The notes under the pieces were generated by a model, which searched no databases, was not told where the DNA came from, and was given only the letters and a program-made list of their open reading frames with translations. This document shows positions 48,031 through 60,103 of a DNA stretch of 64,000 bases, piece by piece. The translations under genes and the position numbers were made by a program. The DNA lies in the NCBI RefSeq assembly GCF_014137945.1, contig NZ_JACGWX010000002.1:372001-436000 (forward strand). Direction: 5' to 3'. Within the stretch, counting starts at the first letter, position 1. The number at the start of each line of letters is the position of its first letter. This stretch comes from Microcella alkalica (GTDB taxonomy: Bacteria; Actinomycetota; Actinomycetes; Actinomycetales; Microbacteriaceae).

Positions 48031-48192
48031 CTTGGGCTAATCGACATTGCACCTGCGAGCAGGTGGGCCCACGCCGCGCGAGGGGCCCCGGGCGCGGCTC
48101 CGCCGCGTCTGGGGGAGCCTGTCGCGCGTCAGAATGTTTGGCAGGGGTAGTTAGTTGCTGATGCAACGCCCCAGCTGAAAGGTCTGAATGTC

Positions 48193-48510
48193 ATGAGTCG
48201 TCCCCCCACGATCCCCGCGGAGAAGAAGCTCCGCATCGTGTTGTCCGTGCTGCAGGGCGAGATCACGATCGCCGAGGCAGCCCGCCGCGAGAAGGTCTCC
48301 GAGCAAGCGATCGGGAACTGGAAGCGCCAGTTCCTCGAGGGCGGCAAGGCTGGGATCGAGGCGGGCAAGTCCAAGCCCTCGACCCGGGAGCAGCAACTCG
48401 AGGACGAGGTCGCCGAGCTCACCCAGGCTCTGGGTGAGGCAGCGGTTGAGATCCGCGTCTGGAAGAAGAGCGCCGAGGGCCGCTTGGGCCCTTCGAGGAC
48501 CTCGAGGTGA
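48193..48510 (+). CDS. IS3-like OrfA, DNA-binding part of the transposase
   Basis: 105 aa. Helix-turn-helix of the HTH_28/transposase_8 kind (KKLRIVLSVLQGEITIAEAARREKVSEQAIGNWKRQFLEGG) followed by a leucine-zipper-like helix (REQQLEDEVAELTQALGEAAVEI). Complete. The stop overlaps the orfB GTG (GTGA), so orfB is probably reached by coupling, not by the -1 frameshift of most IS3 elements. Confidence 0.88.
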   Translation: MSRPPTIPAEKKLRIVLSVLQGEITIAEAARREKVSEQAIGNWKRQFLEGGKAGIEAGKSKPSTREQQLEDEVAELTQALGEAAVEIRVWKKSAEGRLGPSRTSR

Positions 48511-48707
48511 TCCGCGTCGAGGCGGGCATGTCGACTTCGAGGTTCTGCCAGCTGATCGACATGCCCGAACGCACCTGGCGGCGCTGGCAGGCCAAAGCGA
48601 AGCAGTCCCGACCGCCGAAGGGCCCGTGGCCGCAGCCGGCGAGGGAGGCGGCCCGCGAGCTCGCCACGAAACACGCCTTGGCGCATCCGGCGTGGGGTCA
48701 TCGGAAG
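48507..48707 (+). pseudogene. IS3-like OrfB, 5' fragment
   Basis: First 67 codons of the catalytic transposase (VIRVEAGMSTSRFCQLIDMPERTWRRW...WGHRK), cut by the second IS21-family element. It joins in frame with the fragment at 50849 once the inserted DNA is removed. As it stands the frame reads into the IS end and stops at 48773. Confidence 0.88.
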
Positions 48708-48769
48708 TGTCGGCGACGCTCGAAAACTGAACGGTTTCGGCGCTTGAAAAGTGAACGTTTGTGGGCAGT

Positions 48770-50778
<2,009 letters not shown>

Positions 50779-50848
50779 TCTCCAATCGTTGAGTGTTCAC
50801 TTTTCGAGCGTCGTTACTGTCCAGTTTTCGAGCGTCGTCGACAGGAAG

Positions 50849-51598
50849 ATCTGGGCGATGACGCGGCATGACGGTCATAAGGTGTCGCAGGCGACTGTGC
50901 TGCGGCTGCTGCGCGATGACGGGCTGATCCTGCCGTCCGAGTACCAGAGGCAGCGCCGCCAGCTCGCGGCGGATCGCAAGGCCGCGTTCGCGAGGAACCC
51001 GACGGGGCCCAATCAGGTGTGGCAGCTGGACTTCAGCGAGTTCGAGACCACGACCGGTGGCACCTGGCGGATCGCCGGGTGCCGGGACTGGTTCTCCAAG
51101 GTCGAGCATCCGTTCCACGTGTCGCCGACAGCGAATCAGCACGACGCGATCGCGGCGATAGAGCTCGCCTTGGTCGATTACGAAGCGATGTTCGGGCACC
51201 CGCTCGTCGACACCTGCCCTATCGATCCCGAGACCGGTGAGCTGCTGCCGGTGGTGACGATCGTGACGGACAACGGCGGCCCGTTCCGGTCGCTGAATTT
51301 CGAGCTGTTCATCATGCGCCACCCCGAGCTACGTCACGTCCGCACCCGAGTGAGATCACCGGGTCAGAACGGGTCACGCGAACGCGGATTCGGAACATTG
51401 AAATACGAGCGGCTGTTCCTCGACGACATCCCCGACGCGCTCACCCTCGTCGAACGCGCAGAGGACTACCGCATCGAGTACAACACCGAACGTCCTCACG
51501 AAGCGATCGCCTGGAACCGGCCGATCGACGTGCACCTCGGCCTGGCCGACCCCACCATCCCCAACTTCGAAATCGAAGAAACCCTGCCAACTACTTGA
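50849..51598 (+). pseudogene. IS3-like OrfB, 3' fragment with the catalytic core
   Basis: Codons 68-316 of the split transposase, from IWAMTRHDGHKVSQATV. Integrase-type catalytic residues are all here: D in WQLDFSEFETTTGG, D in VTDNGGPF, E in GSRERGFGTLKYERL; IEYNTERPHEAIAW is the usual C-terminal block. An open frame exists from 50564, but the added part is from the IS21 end and antisense istA. Confidence 0.88.
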
Positions 51599-51672
51599 CG
51601 CGGGACAAGCCGGTGGGGACAAATCGACCCTGTCAGGCAGACATTCGTTCGCAGAGGACCGCGACATTCGTG

Positions 51673-52254
51673 TCAGCGGGTTTCGTGAGGGTGCTCCACG
51701 AGACGTGCACCTTTGGCCATGAGAAAGCGCTTGTCGCCACGCATTTGCAGCGGGGTACCTCGCGGGGTGGGGTGCAGCGGATCTCCACCGCCCGTGAGCC
51801 CGTCGAACGTGAAGAGCTTCACATCGAGGCGTTCGAGCGTCTCCAGGACGTCAGCTCTTGCTCGACGTAGCGTCCGGTTCTTCAACCCACCCCAGGCTCC
51901 CAGCACCTCGCTGGCCCCGAATCTTCGGAGGACCGCCCCAATCACTTCGCAGTTCGCTGCTGAGAGACTCGGGTCGAATGGGGACAGGTTTGACGCGTCA
52001 GTGGCTCTCTCCGGATAGAGGTTAAGCATCAGCCAACCTGAAGCCCGGTTGTCGATGCTCGCCCTGATGAGACGATTGACCGTCCTGTCGGCTTGAAGGC
52101 GAGTGGCATATGACGGATTCATGCAGATCGCGATCAATGGCGGGCTGCTGATCGAGCTACGTTGCACATTGCCGAGGGCAAAACGATGGCTTTGCTCCTC
52201 GGGGTCCGGCTCCCAGAAGTCTGGCTCTTGTCCTAGGGGGTACTCAGTCGACAC
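51673..52254 (-). CDS. DUF1643 protein
   Basis: 193 aa, unknown function. Family blocks: LIAICMNPSYAT...DRTVNRLIR, SGWLMLNLYPERATDASNL, VLGAWGGLKNRTLRRARADVL and HPTPRGTPLQMRGDKRF near the end. GTG 52254 has GGAGGA upstream, 17 nt after the helicase stop, so it is the third gene of the mazG-like/helicase operon. DUF1643 proteins are frequent in phages and mobile islands. Lower GC than core genes. Confidence 0.85.
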   Translation of the reverse strand: MSTEYPLGQEPDFWEPDPEEQSHRFALGNVQRSSISSPPLIAICMNPSYATRLQADRTVNRLIRASIDNRASGWLMLNLYPERATDASNLSPFDPSLSAANCEVIGAVLRRFGASEVLGAWGGLKNRTLRRARADVLETLERLDVKLFTFDGLTGGGDPLHPTPRGTPLQMRGDKRFLMAKGARLVEHPHETR

Positions 52255-52271
52255 TCAATCCTCCGAGGCTG

Positions 52272-54053
52272 CTAAGTCGTCCCTGACGTGCCAATATGCC
52301 GCCTCAAATGGGCCCGGAGCGAGGAGTCGCAGACGTAGACGTAGGTCCCCTTGATTCCTCGAGTCAGCAACACCGCGTAGACGTTCGAGATGTAACGCAG
52401 CAATTCGTCGTCGCTGTAGACCCGCCCCAGCGTCGGGTTGTTCTCCTTGCCTTTCTTGTCGAAGTAGCTGGCGCGGTCGACGATCAGGCGCTGTGCATCC
52501 TCGTCCCACTGAAGGTCGTTGCCGATGATGACGCCGGCGTAGTTGAGGTCGTAACCCTGCACCGTGTGGATCGAACCGACTTCTTCCAGCGAGGTCTTCG
52601 AGGCGATCCAGTCGGTGGCAGTGGTGTTCCAGCGAAGCTGCCGGCCGTCGAGTTCGATGTCGAATGCCGCGGGGTCGTTGCGGCTCTTCCACTCCCACGC
52701 GTAGCCGGCGACAAGGCGCGCGAGCCCGTGTTCGGCGTCGCGCTCGCGGATGGCGTCGTGCATCTCGCCGAGGTCCTCGACGAACCGCAGGTCGTAGCCC
52801 TCAAAGTTCCGCGGTGCGGGGGGCGGAGCATCCGGATCGGGAAGGCCCGGGCGCAGGATGCTGCGCACCCACCCGATGTAGTCTTCGCCGGCCTTCACCC
52901 GTAATTGCGATACGAGCGGATAGTGACGCCCGTCAGCCTTGGCCTCGTCGACGAGCGCGCGCAGCAGGTTGGGCGGTAGGTCGGCGGGTCGCACGCTCTG
53001 CGCGGGATCCACCATGAGGATCTGGTGGCGACTCCGCGCGCGAATCCAGTCGAGCTGCGTCTTGGTGATGTCATCGGCGCCGAAGAGCTTCGTGGTGATG
53101 TCGATGAACTGCCGGTTCTGGATGCCCGATGGCTGGTTGGCGCGCTGGTTGAGGCGGTGGGCTTCGTCGACGATGAGCAGATCCCATGGCTCATCGCTCA
53201 CCCCGACCTGGAACGGCGTCAGCACCTGGATGGGGCTCAGCCCGGGCGTGCGCTTGAAGACGCTTTGGATGCTTTTCCGCAGAGACTGCTGCGGTACGAC
53301 GAGCCCGACCCGGAAGTCGGTCAGCAGTTGACGATGTCCGTCCGTGAAGAAGTCGGAGAAGATCGAGTCGGCGTCGGGCTCATCATCGGGCCGGGAGGCC
53401 TTGATGTCGGCGAGCAACTTCATCAGGTAGATCGCGACGACGGTCTTGCCGGTGCCGGGTTCACCTTGCACGATCAGCAGCTCGCCGATGTTCTCCTCGA
53501 GGTCGTCGAAGAGACCCTCCACGATGCTCTCGACGGCGACCGCCTGGTCGGTGGTGAGCGCCTTGTACGGGGAGAGCTTGAAGAGATCACTGTTCTCGAT
53601 CTCGGGAATGCTGCGGGAGAAGATGCCCTCATCGAGCAACTGCTCGAACACATCCTGGAACGATTCGCGGTACAGCTCGCGGTCGTAGTAGTTGGAGTCG
53701 GTGATGCCGTCGTTGCGGTTGAGCACGCGGTAGGTGCCGTCGCCGGCGAGCAGGCGGATGAGGTGCGATTCGAGGTCGAGGCACGCCGACTTGTTGTACC
53801 GGTCGTCAAGCACGACCCGGAACTGCGCGAGCAGGCGCTTCTTGTCGGGGTTCTCGAGGTGCTGCAGGATGCGTGCCTCAGCGTTGAGCGTCTCGCCGAC
53901 GTAGACCTCTTTGAGGCCGGGCGCCTTCACGTTCTTGTCCGCGGCGTCGAGCAGGTACACGACCGGCCAGTTGCGGTGCCGCGGGTCGGTCTTGGCCCAC
54001 GCGCGCACGGCGTCTTTCTCAAACGCGATGCGCTGAATCTCAGAGCTGGTCAT
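52272..54053 (-). CDS. GIY-YIG nuclease fused to DUF2075 superfamily 1 helicase
   Basis: 593 aa. Residues about 28-105 form a GIY-YIG-like domain: PVVYLL (GIY), EVYVGET (YIG, Y51-G53), R61 in EARILQHL and E95 in LDLESHL. Then a P-loop helicase/NTPase: Walker A QGEPGTGKT (G197-T204), Walker B LLIVDEAHRLNQ, motif III-like HQILMVDPAQSVRPAD, and late motifs GSIHTVQGYDLNYAGVIIG and ISNVYAVLLTRGIKGTYVYV. ATG 54053 is inside the pyrophosphohydrolase gene (14-nt overlap). Probable role in nucleic-acid surveillance or defence (inference). Lower GC and more A-ending codons than the core. Confidence 0.9.
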   Translation of the reverse strand: MTSSEIQRIAFEKDAVRAWAKTDPRHRNWPVVYLLDAADKNVKAPGLKEVYVGETLNAEARILQHLENPDKKRLLAQFRVVLDDRYNKSACLDLESHLIRLLAGDGTYRVLNRNDGITDSNYYDRELYRESFQDVFEQLLDEGIFSRSIPEIENSDLFKLSPYKALTTDQAVAVESIVEGLFDDLEENIGELLIVQGEPGTGKTVVAIYLMKLLADIKASRPDDEPDADSIFSDFFTDGHRQLLTDFRVGLVVPQQSLRKSIQSVFKRTPGLSPIQVLTPFQVGVSDEPWDLLIVDEAHRLNQRANQPSGIQNRQFIDITTKLFGADDITKTQLDWIRARSRHQILMVDPAQSVRPADLPPNLLRALVDEAKADGRHYPLVSQLRVKAGEDYIGWVRSILRPGLPDPDAPPPAPRNFEGYDLRFVEDLGEMHDAIRERDAEHGLARLVAGYAWEWKSRNDPAAFDIELDGRQLRWNTTATDWIASKTSLEEVGSIHTVQGYDLNYAGVIIGNDLQWDEDAQRLIVDRASYFDKKGKENNPTLGRVYSDDELLRYISNVYAVLLTRGIKGTYVYVCDSSLRAHLRRHIGTSGTT

Positions 54054-54357
54054 ACTTCTCGCTGCGGCCCCGCACAATGTCGGCCGGGTACTTGGCGCGG
54101 GTCTGCTCAAGCTTGTCGAGCACGAGCTGCTGCGGGTCAGCGCCGATCTTGTCGGCCAGCAGGAAGCAGTAAGTCAGTACGTCTGCGAGTTCTTCCCGAA
54201 GGTGAGCATCGTCGACTTCGCCGCCCCACTGAAATACCTCGAGAAGCTCCGCTGCCTCGATTGAGATGCTCTTCGCGAGGTTCTCAGGTGTGTGGAACTG
54301 AGACCAGTCGCGTTCCGCAACGAATGCGCGCAAGGCTTCGAATGCGGCCTCTGTCAT
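54040..54357 (-). CDS. MazG-like nucleotide pyrophosphohydrolase
   Basis: 105 aa all-alpha NTP pyrophosphatase of the RS21-C6/MazG type. Metal-binding pattern E34-x-x-E37 ... E56-x-x-D59 (SIEAAELLE and REELADVL) intact, plus FHTPENLAKSISIEAAELLEVFQW typical of the family. First gene of the operon; leaderless -10 TACGCT on the minus strand 6 nt before the ATG at 54357. Could hydrolyse noncanonical or signalling nucleotides made during infection (inference). Confidence 0.9.
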   Translation of the reverse strand: MTEAAFEALRAFVAERDWSQFHTPENLAKSISIEAAELLEVFQWGGEVDDAHLREELADVLTYCFLLADKIGADPQQLVLDKLEQTRAKYPADIVRGRSEKYDQL

Positions 54358-54363
54358 GCGCAA

Positions 54364-54369
54364 AGCGTA
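54364..54369 (-). promoter_or_regulatory. -10 hexamer of the MazG-like operon
   Basis: TACGCT on the minus strand, 6 nt, ATG at 54357. Back-to-back with the promoter at 54433. Confidence 0.55.
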
Positions 54370-54432
54370 GCCGGGCGATGGCGTAAGTCGCCGCCCCTGA
54401 AACGGGGGATCGGAGCCAGCCTCAACTTCAGA

Positions 54433-54438
54433 TACCTT
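54433..54438 (+). promoter_or_regulatory. -10 hexamer of the DUF4041 gene
   Basis: TACCTT, 6 nt, ATG at 54445. Confidence 0.55.
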
Positions 54439-54444
54439 CGCCCC

Positions 54445-55869
54445 ATGACGAATGCAGTTGCCGGTTGGTACGACGATGGTTCTGGGCGGCAGCGGTGGTG
54501 GGACGGTCAAGCGTGGACGGCGCACTTCGCAGACCAGGCCGTAACCCGTGCGCAGATCTCCAGCCCGACGCCATCTGTCCGCTCGGCCTCCGCAATGCCG
54601 AAGGTCGGACTCTTCGGTGGGAAGAGGGCGGCGCTCGCTTACGCAGCTGAAAACGGGCGTCTGCAGTCGCTAATCGACAAGCACGGACTCGCGGAGGTCG
54701 AGGAGCTTGACGCGCTCAAGGAGACCTACAAGAAGCAACTCGACGAGCTCAAGGCGCAAATGGACGCGTCGCGGGAAGCCGTCGCGCGTTCCGCAGGCGA
54801 GCTTGCGGCCGCCGTTCAACGCGATGTCCTGAGCGCGCGGGCAGCGGTCGAGCTCCAGTCCTACGGGCTATTCGACTACGAGCACCCGGCCGAGTCTTCG
54901 ACGTTGCTGGGGTCGCAGCTCGATGCTCTCAGGTCTGAAATCAAGCAAACGATTCGCGGGAAGCGAGCCACTCAGGCGAGCAGCAACTTCACCTTCAACG
55001 GCTCAACCGCGAAGGGGAAGAAGTTCGTCAGTGACATGTCGAATCTTCTGCTACGTGCGTACAACGCCGAAGCCGAGAACTGCGTCAAGTCGGTGAAGGC
55101 CGGGAACCTGCCCACAGCAACGAAGCGACTGAACACCGTTGTGGAACAGATCGCTCGTCAGGGCACGATGATCGATCTTCGAATCACCCCGCACTTCCAT
55201 CAGCTCCGTATGAAAGAGCTTGCATTAGCTGCCGAGCACCTCCAGGCCCGCCAGCGAGAAAAAGAACTGGAACGAGCGCACAGGGAGGAGCTACGCGAGC
55301 AACGCAAGGCCGAGCAAGAACTCGCCAGGCAGAAGGAGAAGCTTGAGAAGGAGCGATCCCACTACGTCGCGACCCTTGCTGCGCTAGAGGCGAATGGTGA
55401 TGTAGAGGGTGCCCAGCGCATCCGCGATCGCCTGGCGGACGTCGATAGGGCGATCGAGGACGTCGACTACAGGGCTGCGAACATCCGCGCTGGGTATGTC
55501 TACGTAATTTCGAACGTCGGGTCATTCGGCGGGGATGTGGTGAAAATTGGAATGACGCGCAGGCTTGAACCGATGGATCGCGTCAACGAACTCGGGGACG
55601 CGTCGGTGCCATTCAGATTCGACGTTCACGCCCTCTTCTTTGCCGATGACGCGCTCGGAATCGAGGCGAAGCTCCACAAGAAGTTCGACGAGCACCGCAT
55701 CAACAAGGTGAACCTGCGACGTGAGTACTTCAAGGTCACGCCAGACGCGGTGCTTGAAGCACTGAAAGCGGAATCGGTCGAGGTGCTGGAGTACGTCCTC
55801 GAGCCAGAGGCGCTGGAATTCAAAGTCAGTGCCGCGAAGTCAGCGCCGAAGATCTCCACCGGCGGGTGA
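54445..55869 (+). CDS. DUF2510 - DUF4041 - GIY-YIG (MUG113/T5orf172) protein
   Basis: 474 aa. N-terminal DUF2510 (GWYDDGSGRQRWWDGQAWTAH, residues 7-27); coiled coil about 65-110 (VEELDALKETYKKQLDELKAQ); DUF4041-like central part about 110-285; a charged coiled coil about 285-375; a C-terminal GIY-YIG-type nuclease domain about 385-460 (GYVYVISN, VVKIGMTRRLEPMDRVNEL, EAKLHKKF, REYFKV). DUF4041 plus MUG113 is a known combination in phages and islands; DUF2510 is an actinobacterial domain often near membranes. Noticeably AT-richer than the core. Divergent from the MazG-like operon with 87 nt between starts. Confidence 0.88.
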   Translation: MTNAVAGWYDDGSGRQRWWDGQAWTAHFADQAVTRAQISSPTPSVRSASAMPKVGLFGGKRAALAYAAENGRLQSLIDKHGLAEVEELDALKETYKKQLDELKAQMDASREAVARSAGELAAAVQRDVLSARAAVELQSYGLFDYEHPAESSTLLGSQLDALRSEIKQTIRGKRATQASSNFTFNGSTAKGKKFVSDMSNLLLRAYNAEAENCVKSVKAGNLPTATKRLNTVVEQIARQGTMIDLRITPHFHQLRMKELALAAEHLQARQREKELERAHREELREQRKAEQELARQKEKLEKERSHYVATLAALEANGDVEGAQRIRDRLADVDRAIEDVDYRAANIRAGYVYVISNVGSFGGDVVKIGMTRRLEPMDRVNELGDASVPFRFDVHALFFADDALGIEAKLHKKFDEHRINKVNLRREYFKVTPDAVLEALKAESVEVLEYVLEPEALEFKVSAAKSAPKISTGG

Positions 55870-56096
55870 CCTTCTAGGCGAGCGTGGGTGCGCGACGCGA
55901 AGCTCCAGCATCGCGGCGGGGCACGACAGCACGGGGGGGCTAGGAGGCCGAGGGTCGCGAGGTCGAGTAGCGCGCCAGGTCCGCGGGGAGCGAACCCGGC
56001 CACCGCCGCGACGAAAGCCCTTGACCCTGTGGCGACCACACAGAGTTCTCTGTCCGCAGGCGAGATTTCTCGCCTCTGACAGAGAGCAGATCGACC
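55870..56096 (+). other. Gap at the right edge of the accessory region
   Basis: 227 nt with no gene. No tRNA fragment and no good direct repeat of the tRNA-Pro end was seen. The last 50 nt hold the hairpin described separately. Confidence 0.7.
56047..56085 (+). promoter_or_regulatory. Two-tier hairpin in the 5' region of the COG2426 gene
   Basis: Outer stem TCTCTGTC (56047-56054) with GACAGAGA (56078-56085); inner stem AGGCGAGA (56058-56065) with TCTCGCCT (56068-56075). It ends 11 nt before the ATG, and the only purine-rich ribosome-site candidate (AGAGAG, 56081-56086) is in the outer stem, so the fold could block translation. No known riboswitch class recognised. Confidence 0.6.
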
Positions 56097-56642
56097 ATGA
56101 CCACCACACCTCTTGACGGAGTCACCGACTTCGTCGCCGGGCTGCCGGAGCTCGCGCAGCCGCTCATCGTCGCCGCGCTCGGGATGATCCCGTACGTCGA
56201 AGGCGAAGGGTCGGCCGCGATCGGCATCGTCGTCGGCATCAACCCCATCGTCGCCGCGCTCGCGGGCGCGGTGGGCAACATCCTCAGCGTCATCGCCGTG
56301 GTGCTGCTGAGCTCGCGGGTGCGCGAGTCCGTCGTGACGCGGCGAGCGTCGTCGGCCGACGGCGGGGGCGTCGCCGTGCTCGAGCACGAACCCGTCGAGG
56401 GCACCGAGACCCGGCGGGCGAAGGGCCGCAAGCGCCTGAGCGCCTGGCTCGTGCGCTACGGGGTGCCCGGAGCGAGCATCCTCGCCCCGCTCGCCCTGCC
56501 GACGCAGTTCACGGCGGCGTTCCTCGTCGCGTCGGGTGTGCGCAAGGGCTGGGTGCTGCTCTGGCAGGTCGTCGCGATCGTGCTGTGGACGGCGCTCGTC
56601 GCCGCCATCGCGCTCGGGCTCGTCACCCTGTTCGGGGCGTGA
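56097..56642 (+). CDS. COG2426 small multidrug-export-type membrane protein
   Basis: 181 aa. Two hydrophobic pairs: about residues 20-75 (AQPLIVAALGMIPYVEGEGSAAIGIVVGINPIVAALAGAVGNIL) and 120-181, joined by a charged cytoplasmic loop with RRAKGRKRLSAWLVRYG. The E-G-x-G/S-A-I-G region and GVPGASILAPLALPTQFTAAFLVASG are the family signature. The name multidrug export is historical; no transport substrate is established. Preceded by a hairpin that covers its ribosome site. Confidence 0.82.
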   Translation: MTTTPLDGVTDFVAGLPELAQPLIVAALGMIPYVEGEGSAAIGIVVGINPIVAALAGAVGNILSVIAVVLLSSRVRESVVTRRASSADGGGVAVLEHEPVEGTETRRAKGRKRLSAWLVRYGVPGASILAPLALPTQFTAAFLVASGVRKGWVLLWQVVAIVLWTALVAAIALGLVTLFGA

Positions 56643-56652
56643 GCCTGAGCAC

Positions 56653-59005
<2,353 letters not shown>

Positions 59006-59017
59006 GGCGCCGCCCGG

Positions 59018-59575
59018 TCAGCGCGAGCTGTTGGCGGTTCGCCCGCGCACGATCCCGATGAACTCGCCGACGAGCGGATGCGGGCCGTCGATCGGCCACA
59101 CGAGCGAGATCCCCGTGTCCGGCGCGCCGGTCACCAGCCGCGCCACCACGTCCTTGCGCGACTGCGCCCGCGCCACTGACTGCGGCATCACCGCGACGCC
59201 GACGTTCGCGGCGACGAGCGCCACTGCATCCTCGCCGGTGCCGTCGAGGAGGTCGACGGGCAGAACCGTCTCATCCGCGAGATCCTCGAGCGTGGGCGCG
59301 GCAAGGTCGGCGACGAGCGACTCCTTGGGGGCGACCACGACAGGGGCCTCGCGGTACAGGGAGATGGCGTGCCAGTCGTCGGTCGCGGAGGCGTCGCGGA
59401 GGAGCGCCATGTGGGCGGTGCCGTCGTGCAACGCGGCGAGAGCATCCGTCTGCGTCATGGGGGTGAGATCGAGGCGACCGCGGGGGCGGCGCTCGCGCCA
59501 GATGCGCTCCCACTTGGTCGGGGTGACGCCGGGCACGAAGGCGACGCGCAGGGGCTCGGGGCGCGGATCGGGCAT
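59018..59575 (-). CDS. LysR substrate-binding-domain protein without HTH
   Basis: 185 aa: only the periplasmic-binding-like effector domain of LysR regulators (LRVAFVPGVTPTKWERIW...DALAALHDGTAHMALLR...GVAVMPQSVAR). No DNA-binding domain and no signal peptide, so it is cytoplasmic. I recall it commonly paired with the divergent DUF5997 gene in Actinobacteria. Minus-strand TAGCCT ends 6 nt before the ATG at 59575. Confidence 0.85.
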   Translation of the reverse strand: MPDPRPEPLRVAFVPGVTPTKWERIWRERRPRGRLDLTPMTQTDALAALHDGTAHMALLRDASATDDWHAISLYREAPVVVAPKESLVADLAAPTLEDLADETVLPVDLLDGTGEDAVALVAANVGVAVMPQSVARAQSRKDVVARLVTGAPDTGISLVWPIDGPHPLVGEFIGIVRGRTANSSR

Positions 59576-59581
59576 GGGGTC

Positions 59582-59587
59582 AGGCTA
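59582..59587 (-). promoter_or_regulatory. -10 hexamer of the LysR-domain gene
   Basis: TAGCCT on the minus strand, 6 nt before the ATG at 59575. Confidence 0.55.
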
Positions 59588-59617
59588 CCGGCGAGGCAGG
59601 CGGGCGCCGGGGTCGCC

Positions 59618-59623
59618 TACGCT
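59618..59623 (+). promoter_or_regulatory. -10 hexamer of the DUF5997 gene
   Basis: TACGCT, 6 nt before the ATG at 59630. Both divergent promoters fit in a 54-nt gap, so their -35 regions overlap. Confidence 0.55.
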
Positions 59624-59629
59624 CGGGGT

Positions 59630-60094
59630 ATGACCGATGCGCCCCGCGAAGACCGCCGCCAGCAGCCGAAGCCCCCGAAGGAGCAGCTGCTCAGCCCGAA
59701 GACGGCCGCGAAGAAGCTCGGCGTGTTCCTGCCGGCGACGCCCGCGGAGTTCCAGGAGGCGCAGATCTCGCGCACAGCGCTCATGGAGCTGCAGGAGAAC
59801 CCGCCCGAGTGGCTGACGTCGCTGCGCCGCGAGGGCCCGCACCCGCGCGATGAGGTCGCACGCCGCCTGGGCGTGTCGAACTCGGCGCTCGCGCGCGGGG
59901 GAGTGAGCGACTCGATGACGACGGCCGAGATCACGGCGCTGCTCGAGGAGATGCCCGAGTGGCTCGTCGTCGAGCGCGACAAGCACGCACCGGGCACCGG
60001 TGTGAAGCCCGGCACCGCCGTCGGCGAGCGGCCCGTCTCGCCGACCTCGCGGACGAGCGATGACGCGGACGACGAGGACGACGAGCTGCTCTAG
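59630..60094 (+). CDS. DUF5997 protein
   Basis: 154 aa, unknown function. Basic N-terminus (RRQQPKPPKEQLLSPKTAAKKLGVFLPATPAEFQ), a middle part NPPEWLTSLRREGPHPRDEVARRLGVSNSALARGGV resembling a DNA-binding helical domain, and an acidic tail. Divergent partner of the LysR-domain protein, possibly supplying DNA binding to it (inference). Confidence 0.82.
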   Translation: MTDAPREDRRQQPKPPKEQLLSPKTAAKKLGVFLPATPAEFQEAQISRTALMELQENPPEWLTSLRREGPHPRDEVARRLGVSNSALARGGVSDSMTTAEITALLEEMPEWLVVERDKHAPGTGVKPGTAVGERPVSPTSRTSDDADDEDDELL

Positions 60095-60103
60095 CCAGCA
60101 GTG

